Source of the DNA: Okapia johnstoni
Taxonomy: Eukaryota > Chordata > Mammalia > Artiodactyla > Giraffidae
NCBI GenBank assembly: GCA_024291935.2
Contig: CM044308.1
Coordinates: forward strand, 123,592,501 to 123,656,500
Reading direction: 5' to 3'
Length of the DNA stretch: 64,000 nt
Shown here: positions 45,791 through 57,185 of the stretch, one piece after another
Numbering within the stretch: the first letter of the stretch is position 1
Layout: every line of letters starts with the position of its first letter
Program-made: the position numbers and the translations under genes
Notes under the pieces: generated by a model
Told to the model about the DNA's origin: nothing
What the model saw: the letters and a program-made list of their open reading frames with translations, nothing else
The model's database searches: none

Positions 45791-46235
45791 AAACATGTAT
45801 GTATGGATTTCTCTTTTTTGCTTCCTGCCTATTGCCTCCCCTGCCCTCCCACTCCCTATGGTCTCCTGCTCACCAGGGCTCCCCTATCTGAGGACCCATC
45901 GCAGACCTCTCCAAGCCATGTGCTGTAATCCCGAGGTTTCAACCAACACCCCTCAGCCTAATGTCCCTACAGCTGCATCTTTTGAGCCTTTGACCACTTA
46001 GTCTCTTTTGGCCCTGTGGTCCCAGCTGTCAGTAAGCACCGACATGTTGAAAAGTGATCAGTTTCTCTCCCTGCAGAACTGATGTCTTTCTTAGTTTTAT
46101 TTTTTTTTTTTGGTCAGTAGAAGGGAGGATCTTCTGAGACTGTTGGTGTTCTCCTCTAAGACCACCTCCTCTCCCCGATGCTGTTGTTCCCCATACCCCT
46201 CTTCCACACTCTAACCCTTAGTGTGTACAATCCGT
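45791..46235. other. unique C-rich sequence
   Basis: GC-richer than its neighbours and pyrimidine-biased (45820-45990). Open frames here start inside the Bov-tA and are unsupported. Confidence 0.4.
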
Positions 46236-46239
46236 TCCT

Positions 46240-46375
46240 CACTCTGGCCACTCACTGGAATTCCCTGGGAGCATTTGACAAAGTTGATGGCACAGTCCCA
46301 GGCCAGTTGATTTGTCAGTATGTTTTAAAATGCTGGGAAATTGTAATGTGAAGTGGTGTTGGGACCACAGGAGTA
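46240..46375. repeat. MER5-type hAT fragment
   Basis: 'ccctgggagcatttgacaaa', 'cccaggccagttgatttgtc', 'ttaaaatgctgggaaattgt' and 'gtgttgggaccacag' resemble a MER5-family element. Strongly diverged. Confidence 0.6.
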
Positions 46376-46550
46376 GAGGTTCCATAAATATTTGTTAACT
46401 GATTAAATAGTAATTTTATGTACATCATAAACATGGGTTAATGTTTTGGTGCTGGGTGATATTCACTAGAATACTGGCCTTGATAGCATTTTTCAAATCA
46501 TCTGTGTGCCCATATATAATAAACCACAGTCTTGACAGCACTCTGCCACA

Positions 46551-46766
46551 TGAAAGTGAAAGTGTTAGTCCCTCAGTCCTGTCCGACTCTTTGCCACCCC
46601 ATGAACTGTAGCCTGTCAGACTCCTCTGCCCATGGAATTCTCCAGGCAAGAATACTGGAAGGGGTTGCCATTTCCTTCTTCAAGGGATCTTCCCGACCCA
46701 GGGAGCGAACCTTGGTCTCCTGCATTGCAGGCGGATTCTTGACCATCTGATCCACCGGGAAGCCCA
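46551..46766 (-). mobile_element. Bov-tA SINE, antisense
   Basis: 'gtgaaagtgttagtccctca', 'gtccgactctttgccacccc', 'ttgccatttccttcttcaag' and 'tggtctcctgcattgcaggc', ending 'caccgggaagccca'. Complete element. Confidence 0.94.
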
Positions 46767-47418
46767 GACAGAAAAATACATTGGGAGGTGAGGGGAAGAT
46801 TTCTTTTCAAAGGGACATTGTCCTAAACTTTTTAAAAGAAGAAATATACATATGATACTCCTTCAATTGTATATTGTTGATAAGTTTTGGAAGGATTTCT
46901 AAAATCTTCTACTCACTCCCTACTCCATGAATTTGTTTGACCATGTTTATGAAAGCACTGAAATACTATTTTCTCCTCCCTATAAATGGATAGATTCTAC
47001 TTTCTATTGATTATGAAGTCAAGTTTGACAGAACTGGTTCAAGTTTAACTCTTCGGGGAAATAAATCTGATCTAGGAGACAAAATTTAAGGATGACAAGG
47101 CTTTGCAGTTCTAACACTGGAAGCAGGCAGAGGAGAGCCAGGTCATTTGCAAAGCTGGGATCAGGGACCAGCCTCGCTGCTAATTTAGCCTGGTAGAGTG
47201 GGAATTTATGAGCAGAATGTTCCAGTCTCATGGTCAGTGAGGGGCACTGGGGAAACGGAAGCCTTTTTTTTTACCCCCATTGATTTGGTTCAAAGTTGGG
47301 CCTGTTTTTCTCTGACAGAGAGAAAGAGATAATGCCAACCCCATAAGCCTGATAGAGTTGTCACATGGATCCTTTGCGATAAGGAGTGCAGTAGTGGTTT
47401 GAAGAACTGGCAAGCATC
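46767..47418. other. unique sequence
   Basis: Nothing recognised. Confidence 0.4.
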
Positions 47419-47570
47419 AGGTGGAAGAGGGGGGAGGTAGAAGAAGGGGGAGGGGTAGGAGAAGGGGAGGAGTAAGAGGAGAGGGGAGGGGGTAGGAGAA
47501 GCAGGGAGGGGAGGGATAAGGGGAAGAAGAGGGAGGAGAAGTAGAGGAGGAGGGAAAGGGTTGGGAACAA
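47419..47570 (+). repeat. G-rich homopurine tract
   Basis: About 150 bp almost entirely A/G on the plus strand, with many GGG-GGGGGG runs separated by short spacers. Such DNA can form G-quadruplexes or intramolecular triplexes. The 106-codon minus-strand proline/serine-rich open frame here is a composition artefact. Confidence 0.93.
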
Positions 47571-48684
47571 GATGATGCTAGTCACAGCTTCAAGGAGCAG
47601 TTCCAGCAAATTCCTAAAGGGATTTCTCGGATGCATTTGAAATGAGGCACTTCCAGACAATATGTCTTGGGTTCTTCTCACTGAGTCAGAGGTGAAGGAT
47701 GAGATGCTGTCATGTTAAACTAATAATGACATTAGTAAGGCCAGAAGTTGAAAGGAATTCTGCTTGCAACTTGGGAGCTTCCCTGAGGAAGGTTGCCAAG
47801 GTCTGGGGGCCAAGAGATCACTCATCTCTGACAGGAACCATGGAAAGATCTAAATTAAAAATGGAATAGCCTTCAGAAACCTTTGGAACCTAAGGGGTTT
47901 CACTGAGCATACTTTCCTTCGAATGGAAATAGATGTTTATAATTTCTCTGAAGTCATTTTTCAAAAGTAAAAAATGAGGCATGTGGAAATTGTTCCTGCC
48001 TTTCCAGCCCCTTCAACAAAAGCCAGTTTTGCCAAGTGTGTTATCTCTAAATTTCCTTTGCTGGGCAGTGATTGATTTGAGAACACAGTTGGAGAACTTA
48101 CTGTGAGAATGATTTTTTGGGTGACTTTCCCTGGGTTTGCATCCTTGTCCTCAAGTTCAAAATTTTACAGCTGTATGTTCTGACATAGTTGTGTAGCATT
48201 GGTCTTGAGTACTGAAAAGGAGCCACAAACCTATGGCAATTATAATCCCAGATTTTGAGATCTGTGTAACGGGCATAGGCAGCAGAGAGCTGGGTGCATG
48301 AGTTTTTGTGGGTTTCTCATGTATCCCAGTTACTTCATTTAGGGCAAAGTGTTGACAATTTTGAAATTTATAAAGTATCCTTTAAAACAGGTTTCAGAAC
48401 TGCACATTAAATTTTTTTCTCTTTGTTACTGCGAATCTAATCTCTTCTTTGCAAACATTCTCCTATTATCTTAAAAAAAAGATTTATTAGTATGCTGAAA
48501 TTGTTCGCATTCAGTGGCAGTTAGGAAGTGGTTTTTTCCTGTAATGTAGGTGAAATTTTGAATGAAGTAGAAGAAAATGGTAACAGTGAAATGCCAAGAG
48601 CTTTTGTTTGTTTTCTAACTGCTTGAATGAATGAATCAAACTCAATTAAAATACATCTTAATAAATATTCAAGTATTTATTATG
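47571..48684. other. unique sequence
   Basis: No repeat or gene recognised. Confidence 0.45.
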
Positions 48685-48895
48685 GAGCTTCCCAGTTGGC
48701 TTAGTGATAAAGAATCTGCCTGCTAATGCAGGAGACATGGGTTTGATCCCTGGGTTGGGAAGATCCCTTCAAGGAAGAAATGGCAACCCACTCCAGTATT
48801 CTTGTCTGGAGAATTCCATGGACAAAGGAGCCTGGAAGGCTCAGTCCATGTCTCGCGAAGAGTGGAAGATGACTTAGTGACCAAACACAGGCACA
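48685..48895 (+). mobile_element. Bov-tA SINE
   Basis: 'gagcttcccagttggcttag', 'gcaggagacatgggtttgat', 'caacccactccagtattctt' and 'gaagatgacttagtgaccaa'. Flanks AAGTATTTATTAT (48671-48683) and AAGTGTTTACTGT (48899-48911) agree at 10 of 13 positions, an aged TSD. Confidence 0.93.
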
Positions 48896-48937
48896 GGGAA
48901 GTGTTTACTGTACGCCAAGAATAATAGTGGCTGTGTT

Positions 48938-49570
48938 CAGTTCAGTTCAGTTCAGTTTAGTTGCTCAGTCATGTCTGACTCTTTGAGACCCCATGAACTG
49001 CAGCACGCCAGGCCTCCCTGTCCATCACCACTCCTGGAGTTTACCCAAACTCATGTCCATTGAGTCGGTGATGCCATCCAACCATCTCATCCTCTGTTGT
49101 CCCCTTCTCCTCCCGCCCTCAATCTTTCCCAGCATCAGGGTCTTTTCAAATGAGTCAGCTCTTCGCATCAGGTGGCCAAAGTATTGGGGTTTCAGCTTCA
49201 ACATCAGTCCTTCCAATGAACACCCAGGACTGATCTCCTTTAGGATGGACTGGTTGGATCTCCCTGCAGTCCAAGGGACTCTCAAGAGTCTTCTCCAACA
49301 CCACAGTTCAAAAGCATCAACTCTTCTGTGGTCAGTCTTCTTTATAGTCCAGCTCTCACATCCATACATGCCCACTGGAAAAACCATAGCCTTGACTAGA
49401 CGGACCTTTGTTGACAAAGTAATGTCTCTGCTTTTTAACATGCTGTCCAGGTTGGTCATAACTTTTCTTCCAAGGAGCAAGCATCTTTTAATTTCATGGC
49501 TGCAGTCACCATCTGTAGTGATTTTGGAGCCCCAAAAGATAAAGTCAGCCACTGTTTCCACTGTTTCCCC
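48938..49570 (-). mobile_element. BovB LINE 3' part, antisense, with 12-bp TSD
   Basis: Begins with the tandem 'cagttcagttcagttcagtt' terminus and extends 633 bp into ORF2. Perfect duplication AGTGGCTGTGTT at 48926-48937 and 49571-49582. The minus-strand frame stays open for about 178 codons (49025-49561), with [20 protein letters not shown] and [17 protein letters not shown], so it is one of the better-kept BovB copies here. Confidence 0.96.
49025..49561 (-). pseudogene. BovB ORF2 C-terminal fragment, still open
   Basis: An uninterrupted 178-codon piece of the ORF2 C-terminal region. It includes FPVGMYGCESWTIKK (near 49350-49390) and the [20 protein letters not shown] block near the end. 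It lacks the reverse-transcriptase catalytic core and endonuclease, so no enzyme activity is expected. Confidence 0.85.
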
Positions 49571-49582
49571 AGTGGCTGTGTT

Positions 49583-50364
49583 AGTGATGTTTTTGGCTAC
49601 GTAACATTACCTGTTGATGTTAGCTAAATGAAGGAGCCGTTTATCTTCTATAACATAGGTTGTTGGTTGTACTTTGGATGCAATAACTTTACAAATCCAG
49701 TAGAGACCCAGGCTCTTTCTTTCTACTCTGTTGTTGTCAATGTTCAGTTTTTGTCTTTAAGCTTGTCACTTCTTGATCCTATGATGGCTGCCACTGCTAT
49801 AAACACTACCCTTTATAATAAGGAAGAGATAGAAAGAGGCAGAGTAGAAAAAGAAATAGTTCTTTTAATACGAGAAAAAATATTTCTCAGTCTTTCCCAC
49901 ACCTCCAGTAGCTGTTAGGGGACCAGAGAAAGTAGATATTTGGAAGACAAGAATCCAATTTTTATGCTTGTCTGAGGTCAGTCATAATTCATAAAGCTTT
50001 CCACATAGAAGAGTTTTGTTTTCAAGAAAGAAGGGGTGGATGTTGGGTGGAAGACCAATGCCGTGTGCCATGGTAGCATGTGCCAGACTTTCAGGGAAGA
50101 GGGGGAGTGAGCACTGGTTATTGAGGAAGTCACTACCTGATGCTGGGGAGAAGACAACGACCAAAAGACTGCAGTGATGTGGAGAATGAGAACAATGTCA
50201 AAGAAGTGGTAATACAATAGTATTAATGGAAGATTTGAAGAGAGGTGTATAGCTTCAAGAAAAACTTGGGGAAGATAGCCTTTGAGATGAGCACTGAAGT
50301 TTTCAACAGATGTAGATGGGCAGCCAAATGGCCTTGGGTATATAGCAAGTGTCCCAGAAGTGTA
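49583..50364. other. unique or unassigned sequence
   Basis: A stretch at about 49700-49800 ('tcttgatcctatgatggctg', 'ccactgctataaacactacc') recalls an old interspersed repeat I cannot name. Nothing else recognised. Confidence 0.35.
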
Positions 50365-50365
50365 A

Positions 50366-50580
50366 AACTTCCCAGGTGGCTCAGTGGTAAAGAATCTGCC
50401 TGCCAACGCAGGAGACACAGGCTCAGTCCCTGGGTCGGGAAGATCCCCTGGAGGAGGAAATGGCAACCCACTCCGGTATTCTTGCCTGGAGAGTCGCATG
50501 GACAAAGGAGCCCGGCAGACTACGGTCCATGGGGTCACAGGGAATCAGACACGACTGAGCGACTGAACAGCAGCAGCAGC
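50366..50580 (+). mobile_element. Bov-tA SINE with (CAG)4 tail
   Basis: 'cttcccaggtggctcagtgg', 'tgcctgccaacgcaggagac', 'caacccactccggtattctt' and 'acacgactgagcgactgaac', followed by four CAG units. Relatively intact. Confidence 0.95.
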
Positions 50581-50751
50581 ATTCCAGAGGAATAACCACG
50601 GTTAATCATGCAGAGCATTTGAAGCCCAAACATATCAAGGTGGTCGTTGCATTATTGCATTAGCAGCAGGTGAATGAAAGTGCGACTTAATGTATTCTGA
50701 ATGGCTGCATGTTATTTGCCAGGTTCAGTGCTGATAACTACCTTCCTTGGT

Positions 50752-50968
50752 GCATGCTTAGTCACTCAGTCGTGTCCGGCTCTTTGTGATCCTATGGACT
50801 ATATAGCCTACCAGGCTCCTCTGTCCATGGCATTCTCCAGGCGAGAGAATGGAGTGGTTTGCCATGCCCTCCTCCAGGGGATCTTCCCAGCTAAGAGATC
50901 CAACTCATGTCTCTTATATATCCTGAATTGGGAGGTGTTCCTTACCACTAGCACTACCTGGAAAGCCC
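50752..50968 (-). mobile_element. Bov-tA SINE, antisense, with 12-bp TSD
   Basis: 'tgcttagtcactcagtcgtg', 'cctaccaggctcctctgtcc', 'gccatgccctcctccagggg' and 'cactagcactacctggaaag'. Perfect duplication ACCTTCCTTGGT at 50740-50751 and 50969-50980. Confidence 0.96.
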
Positions 50969-51080
50969 ACCTTCCTTGGTAGACATGCTCATGTCTCCCC
51001 GCTCTGTGCTCCACTCATTCATGGGCCACCTTGGACTGCATTTAAAATTGAACTGATGTGTATTTCTTTCTCTTTTTGTA

Positions 51081-51366
51081 TTTTTAAAAACATTTATTTA
51101 TTTATGGCTATGCTGGGTCTTTGTTGCTGAGCGTGGACTTCCTCTAGTTACGGCAAGCGGGTACTACTCCCTAGTTTCAGTGCATGGGCTTCTCCTTGCA
51201 CTGGTCTCTGTTGTGGAACACAGGCTCTGGGTGTGTAGGCTTTAGTAGTTGTGACACAGGGGCTTGATTGCTTCACAGGATATGGAATCTTCCTGGACCA
51301 GGAATCAAACCCTTGTCTCCTGCATTGGCAGGTGGATGCTTAAGCACTGGAGTGCCAATGAAGTTC
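51081..51366 (-). mobile_element. CHR-1 type SINE, antisense
   Basis: 'acatttatttatttatggct', 'tgggtctttgttgctgagcg', 'gttgtggaacacaggctctg', 'tttagtagttgtgacacagg' and 'tggatgcttaagcactggag'. Antisense CHR-1, nearly full length. Confidence 0.9.
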
Positions 51367-51465
51367 TTTTTTAAAATTTTTGTTGGAGTATAGTTGATTT
51401 ACAATGTTGTGTTAGTTTCAGGTGTATGGCAAAGTGAATCAAATTGTATATATACATATATCCAG
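51367..51465 (-). mobile_element. cetartiodactyl L1 3' end, antisense
   Basis: 'tgttggagtatagttgattt', 'acaatgttgtgttagtttca' and 'ggtgtatggcaaagtgaatc', the antisense 3' terminus of an artiodactyl L1. Short and 5'-truncated. Confidence 0.87.
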
Positions 51466-51529
51466 GCTTTTTCATGAGGGTTTCTGAGGTCTGTTATTTA
51501 TAATCTGTGGGTTCAGGTGGTATTTTTTT

Positions 51530-51672
51530 ACTTGATTTTTTTTATATTAAGTATAGTTGATTTACAATGTTGTGTTTTCAGATGTATAACAAAGTGATTC
51601 AGTTGTACATGTATATGTATTTATTCTTTTTCAGATTCTTTTCCCTTATAGGTTATTACAAAATATTGCAGG
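51530..51672 (-). mobile_element. cetartiodactyl L1 3' end, antisense, second copy
   Basis: 'aagtatagttgatttacaat', 'agatgtataacaaagtgatt' and 'cttataggttattacaaaat'. A separate insertion of the same L1 type 70 bp from the previous one. Confidence 0.85.
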
Positions 51673-52253
51673 TAGTATTTTTTAAGCAAGTCCCAGAGAA
51701 CCTCAAGCCCACGTCTAACTTTCTTAATGTGATGTGATAATATCATGCAGTTTAATAAAATGTGATGGGATTATGATGCTGGTGATTTATGTTAGTTTCA
51801 TGATGTTTAGTAAACCATACTCAGTTTTTGGTACAGTTAGCACAGTCATTGAGTTAATTTTTCTGGATGGAAAGAAGTTAGTGAAAAGAAATGGTGATTG
51901 TGAAAGAAATAGTCTTCTTTAATATCTCCATCCACATTGCCAACACCATTCCATACTGTGGTCAAACGGAAGCAAGACTGGAGACTCAGTGGAGGGAATT
52001 AAGAGACCCAAGTGACCTCTCAAAGAATGGTATTTGTAGAAGGAAAAATCCCATGGAGTGAAAAGACTAAAAAAATATTGTTAATACAGCACTCAGGGAA
52101 TTGGATTGACCATAAGGCTGGTAAATGAGGGGGGCTGCCAAAAACTTAGTGTTAAAGTAACTCCTGATTGTTGATGTTTCATTATAGAATGAGAAAGATG
52201 ATAATTTTACTCTTCTCTGAGTTAGTATGAGATTTTCTATATGGTGTTTTATA
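51673..52253. other. unique AT-rich sequence
   Basis: Nothing recognised. Confidence 0.4.
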
Positions 52254-52289
52254 TGTGTGTGTATGTATATATATATACATACACACACA
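52254..52289. repeat. 36-bp perfect TG/TA palindrome
   Basis: Each half is the exact reverse complement of the other: left half 52254-52271, right half 52272-52289, made of (TG)n, ATGTATATA and its mirror. Capable of cruciform or hairpin formation. Confidence 0.95.
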
Positions 52290-52365
52290 CACATATATGA
52301 CATGTAAATATATATATGGTCTTCATTTCTTAAGACCAGTCTGCCAATATCTAAGCTGACGCAGT

Positions 52366-52555
52366 GGTTCTCAGACTTCAGCATACATCAGAATACCTGG
52401 AGGGCTTGTTCAAACCCAGATTGCTAGACCTCACCTTCAGAGTTATTGATTTAGTAGGGCTGGAGTGACAGGGGGCAGAATTTGCATTCCTCGCAACTTC
52501 TCAGGTGATGTGGATGCTGCACATCTGAGGACCACAACTTGCAAGGCACTGGGGT
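52366..52555 (+). repeat. MER5A hAT element
   Basis: 'gtggttctcagacttcagca', 'tacctggagggcttgttcaa', 'agagttattgatttagtagg', 'gcagaatttgcattcctcgc' and 'ctgaggaccacaac'. Nearly full-length MER5A. Confidence 0.9.
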
Positions 52556-52559
52556 GAAA

Positions 52560-52695
52560 CATACTTATCAAATAAGGAATCATTCGAGCCGTTTTTTAAA
52601 ATACAGGTTCTGATTCAGTTGGTTTGGACCTGGGCCTGAGATTCTGCATTTTTTACATTTCCCAGGTGATCAGTGCTTCTGGTCCATGGTGCATG
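52560..52695. repeat. MER5-type hAT fragment
   Basis: 'aaaatacaggttctgattca', 'gacctgggcctgagattctg' and 'cccaggtgatcagtgcttct' match MER5-family order. Adjacent to a separate MER5A. Confidence 0.68.
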
Positions 52696-53614
52696 AGTAG
52701 CAGGGCCAAAGAACCTGTCAGGGATGATGAGGCCTGAGGAAACTTAAACATCCCATGGGTAGTAGCCAGGAGATAACTGAGCTTCTGCGAAATAATTTTA
52801 TTTTGTGAATCCCCAAAGGGGACATAGAAAAAGTTGACTTTTGCTTAAAAATGTTTGCTTTTTAATGATAAGATACTCTTTTTTTAACAATTATCACACC
52901 CTAATTGCTAATATTTTATGACCCTTCTCTGCAGGTCTTTAAATAGGAACTCATTTAACTCACTCTATAAGATTTTGCCCTTCAGGAAAATGCATTATTG
53001 ATTGAATCCACCACCGAGCATTAAATGGAAGTGACCTTCATGTTCTTTTATTTAATTGAGCTCTAATGTTTACTTGCAGATTTGGTTATTTCTCATAAAT
53101 GGTCCCTTTGAAGAATTTTCAGGATTTAATACAATTATGTCCACTCATTGTGCTTTCTAATGATACCAGTACATCAAGAGATTTCTAATCTTTTTTTGAA
53201 GATGACACAGATCTATGTCTACTGATTGGATAAGCAAGGTTACATTAAGAAAATGAAATATCTCTCGTGACGAAAGTCGTATTTCCCAATCAAGAACCAA
53301 GAGCGTATTTTATTCTATTTTCTTGTGTTTACTCTGTATGGGTAAGCTGTGTTTTGCCTTTGCTGCCTTCAGAGTTGTCTCTGAGACCTCTTATTTGAAC
53401 TTTGATTCTAATCTTGTGAGCTTACATTGCTTCTAAGGTTTAGGTTTTCTGGCATTAAGTGGATATTCTTATAGAATCACACTCAGTTCTTAGACCAACT
53501 GGAAGTATAAGATGAAGATCTCAGAAAAGAAAAGCTGATTATTAATAGCTCTTTAACCTTTTGATATGTTCTTTTTCTCACACAAATTGAAGGAAACCAG
53601 CATTTACCTGCTTT
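52696..53614. other. unique AT-rich sequence
   Basis: No repeat or gene recognised. Confidence 0.45.
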
Positions 53615-53775
53615 ACGTGCCAGGCCCTTGACATCAGTGTTTCATTTAATTCTTTCGGCCCAGGAGGTATAATCACATCACAGGGAAACTGGTTTAGGGT
53701 GGTGAGATGATGAAGCTAGTGTTCCCACAGCTAGTAAAATCAGGATTCCAACCCAGGACCGCCTATCTCTGAAGC
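53615..53775 (-). repeat. MIR SINE, antisense
   Basis: 'tttacgtgccaggcccttga', 'ttcatttaattctttcggcc', 'cacagctagtaaaatcagga' and 'ttccaacccaggaccgcc', in antisense MIR order. Confidence 0.83.
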
Positions 53776-55754
53776 CACTTAGCTTCTTTTTATATGATGA
53801 GGCTTCCTAATAATAACAGTGGATTTTTTGGAATGCAGATGTTGCCACATTGTGTATTTGTGGCATGATAGTAGAGGGCTGTGTGGGAGAGGGAGAAAAT
53901 AAGTGTCCTGGCCAATCAGCATCTCTTTAGTTTCTTGTCTAGCTGGCACCAACAAACTCTCTTCAGCTGTGCTACAAAAATCAAATGAAGGTAGATGCCC
54001 ATTTGGCAGGAGCATCCTCAGACTAGAGATTTTGAATATGTGAGAACATTCTGTGCTGATTATTGAACCATCATTTCTCAGCTATAAACCTATCCTTCTC
54101 ATTTTGTCTGTGACCTTGGGACTGAGGCTCTAAAAACCACGTTGCTCCTTTGCTAGCTCTTTCCCTGGAGTTTTTGCTAATGTGGGGCGTTAGAGGGGCC
54201 TGCATGGCTGGAGGAGGCAGACCAGACCTGCTTATCCCGTTAACTTCCTTTCCTGAAAGTGTCACCTCAGCAGCAGAGGTGGTTTGTTTTCAGCAATTGA
54301 TTCTGGTTTCTTACTTAAGCCACCTCCATCCCTGGCCCCTGTATTCCTAGAAGCAGCTGTGTTACAACCCCCTCAGAGGCACCATCCCCAACTGGGGCTT
54401 CCCCTTCCTTAGGGGTCTGGGTCTAGTTTTTTGGGGTCCCTCCCTAATCTCCACTCTCCCTTCTTTCCCCAGGAAGCTCTTGCTTCCTCTGTGACATATC
54501 AGGATCACTTTTGTACCTTTCAGTTCTCCTATACCAATTTAAGTCATTCCTTATATTCTCTCTGTTAAAATAACCTGTGGGTTTTATTTTCCTGACTAGA
54601 TCTTTGTGGACACACACTCCTAGAGAGAATTCCTAACCTGTGCCGAAGTGTGGTGTGAACACACACTGCCCACTGCTGACCTGAGAGAATTGGGCAGAAG
54701 TTGCAGCAGAACTTGAGGGATTTGCAGACAAATTTGTTAAGTTCACATCCCGCCCCACCCCCACAGTTCCATCCTGGGACAGCATGTTAAATATGAGAAA
54801 GGAATAGGAAAAGGCAGCCAACTGAGAGAAGCTGTCTATCCTAGAATCTGATTTGGCTCTAGGTTTGGGGACAACATTCTTTCTGGACAACACTCGGTTT
54901 TCTCACCTATAAATCTTTGGTAACGCTCATTACGGAGTCAAGTGAAGTTGGGAAAGCAAGAGTACTCATAAAAAGTATAAGGCCTTGGATGAAAGTAAGC
55001 TGTTATGATGATGAAGTAAATACTGTCATGCTGTCACTACACTTGATCTCTGTCTATGGGAAGGTGTCTGCTGAGGCTGTAGGCATCTGTGAGTGATATT
55101 GCAATGGGGGCTTGTGAGGGGTGATGGAGATTAGTTGCCGAGGACCTGCTGTGACCTGGCACTGTGATCAGTGCACCAAGTATATTATCATTCAGCTTCT
55201 ACCATTTTATAGACAAAACTGATTTTGCTGATGTCACCTTTCTTAATTATTCTCCATTCTTGTCACTTGATGAAGGGTGCTGTCCGTACTGATTTTTTCA
55301 CAGTCTTCATTGCTCATGAGACAAACACATGATAGGTGGTTGGTGTTAAAATTGGTGTTACGCTATCAAATTCTTCTGGGGGGGAATTCTGGCATACTGG
55401 TTGATCATAAGCTTAAATAAAAACCTTTATGAACTCCTTCATGAACTGCTCACTCTGTTTTGAAATTCTGTAAAGTTGTTGTGTAATTGGTAATTCACCA
55501 TTAAACTCAAGGGCACAATCTTCATTTACCTCTACACACACTCAGAAGTCTTCAGTGGTAGACCAGGAGTGAAATAAAACCAGGCGTGGTTCATTGATGA
55601 TCAAATCTTGTGGTTTTGTGGACACTCCTTGTGGTTCTGGTATCTGGGCCAAAAGAAATGTTCAGAGACTGGTGAGCCTGTGTAACCAACTAAAGACAGT
55701 CAGAAATACTGGAGAGCACAGTTTTTGGAATAGAATAAGAGGAATTTGTATTGA
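53776..55754. other. unique sequence, no gene recognised
   Basis: Includes a C-rich stretch at about 54310-54480 and a possible weak MIR at 55150-55250. An old repeat end may lie near 54530-54600. No open frame has supporting signals. Confidence 0.4.
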
Positions 55755-55925
55755 ATGCACCTCTGTCTCCTCCTTAATTTTTAGTTCAAGTCACTAAAAC
55801 ATTGAATTCTTTCCCTCTTTTGTAAAACAGTGATGATAAAATCTGCTTGCATATCCCTTGGAGGTATTTTGAAGACTGAGTGAGATGCAGTGTGAAAGCG
55901 CTTGGTGAATTACAAGGCAAATGGC
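55755..55925 (+). repeat. MIR SINE, sense
   Basis: 'ctctgtctcctccttaattt', 'ttcaagtcactaaaacattg', 'ctcttttgtaaaacagtgat' and 'gtgtgaaagcgcttggtgaa' follow the sense MIR core and 3' part. Confidence 0.72.
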
Positions 55926-57015
55926 AAATGTAAAGAATTAAAGGATTACGGGGAGGCTTGGAACTCTCCCAGACCTAACATTTAGCTTTAGGGCCAGTTT
56001 TGAGCCAAATCTACCAGTAATAAGGTCCTGTAAGACAATTTGTCAGCAGACCTTGAAGACCTGGCTTCCTGTATCTCTGCCCTCCTCAGCTGATCACCTG
56101 AGAAAGGGGAGTGATCAGGGATGCCTGGACCCCATCACAGAGCCAGGGTGAGGACAGTGACAAGGAGGGTGGAAGAGTGCCCAGAGGTACAGTTAAGGGG
56201 AACTCTGCAGCATTCTGGCAGAGCTCTTGATGTGTGCTATATGTCAAAAGTTGACAGAATGTGCTGGAAGCAGTAGTTAGAGATGGAGTTACCCAAATTG
56301 CAGTCAGTAAGTTAAAGAGGCATAGCCAACAGAGTGACAGATTCTGTGAAGGTGCCATCGTATCCCTCAGTGAGAGCTCCGGGTGGTATCATTCTCAATG
56401 TGCAAAGGAGAGCAGATTGAAAATAAAGCCTTCCTGATACAGGTATGCTATTCCCCAAAGATTCACTGACCACATCATGGTAATTTTATAAGCATCATAA
56501 TGTTGTGAAAATAGCTTCCTCCTAAAGACTTTCCTGATATATATATTTTATACAACAGATGCCCTTTGCACTTATTTTATGCAAAACACAGAGGCATATT
56601 TTTCATTGTTTAAGAGAAAGACAGTTTCTTTGAATTTTGTAGGAAGAACACTTTAAGTCAAACGTGATGAAAAACTAAGATAGGATACCAAGGGGAGTTT
56701 TTTTTTTCTACGTTTTTTTATTTTGAAATAATTACAGAAACACAGGAAATTGCAGAGAAATATACAGGGAGATTTCATGTTTGGAGGAAGTGTTTGAATG
56801 ATCTCTCTAGAGAGAAAGTTCGGCTTGAAAAAAGGAAGCTGGACCAGGCGACATAGTAAGCTCAAATGTTCTTTCCATGATTCTTTCCTGAATTTTTGCC
56901 ATCCTTCTGTTTTTTTCCGTAACAAGTTTCCCACTCCACCTTACTATCCAGCCCAGACAAGAAGTCCTCCTAATGTGTGGAATGTATGCTCCTTGCAATG
57001 AAAATTTAAAACTGG
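55926..57015. other. mostly unique sequence
   Basis: Contains a short antisense old L1-like stretch at about 56700-56790 ('ttgaaataattacagaaaca', 'ggaaattgcagagaaatata'). Nothing else recognised. Confidence 0.4.
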
Positions 57016-57019
57016 CCAG

Positions 57020-57185
57020 CCCTTAATGAATATTTTCCAAATGTTGAACACTGTGGTGTGAGGTTTATACCTATTCTGTCAATCCTCACACACATTCTGC
57101 AAAGTAGATATTACTTTCTTCATTTTTAAATGTGATAACTAGGGTTTAGAAATGTTAAAGAGCTTTCCAACATTCTGAGCTCAGA
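57020..57185 (-). repeat. MIR SINE, antisense
   Basis: 'tctgtcaatcctcacacaca', 'ttctgcaaagtagatattac' and 'aaatgttaaagagctttcca' fit the antisense MIR order. Strongly diverged. Confidence 0.7.

Noticed and set aside
47361..47681. 106-codon proline/serine/leucine-rich minus-strand frame
   Set aside because: It is the translation of a low-complexity homopyrimidine strand.
48993..49604. 203-codon plus-strand open frame
   Set aside because: It is the antisense shadow of BovB ORF2. The minus strand carries the recognisable protein.
49978..50538. 186-codon minus-strand frame
   Set aside because: It begins in a Bov-tA and runs into unassigned unique DNA. No family or splice support.
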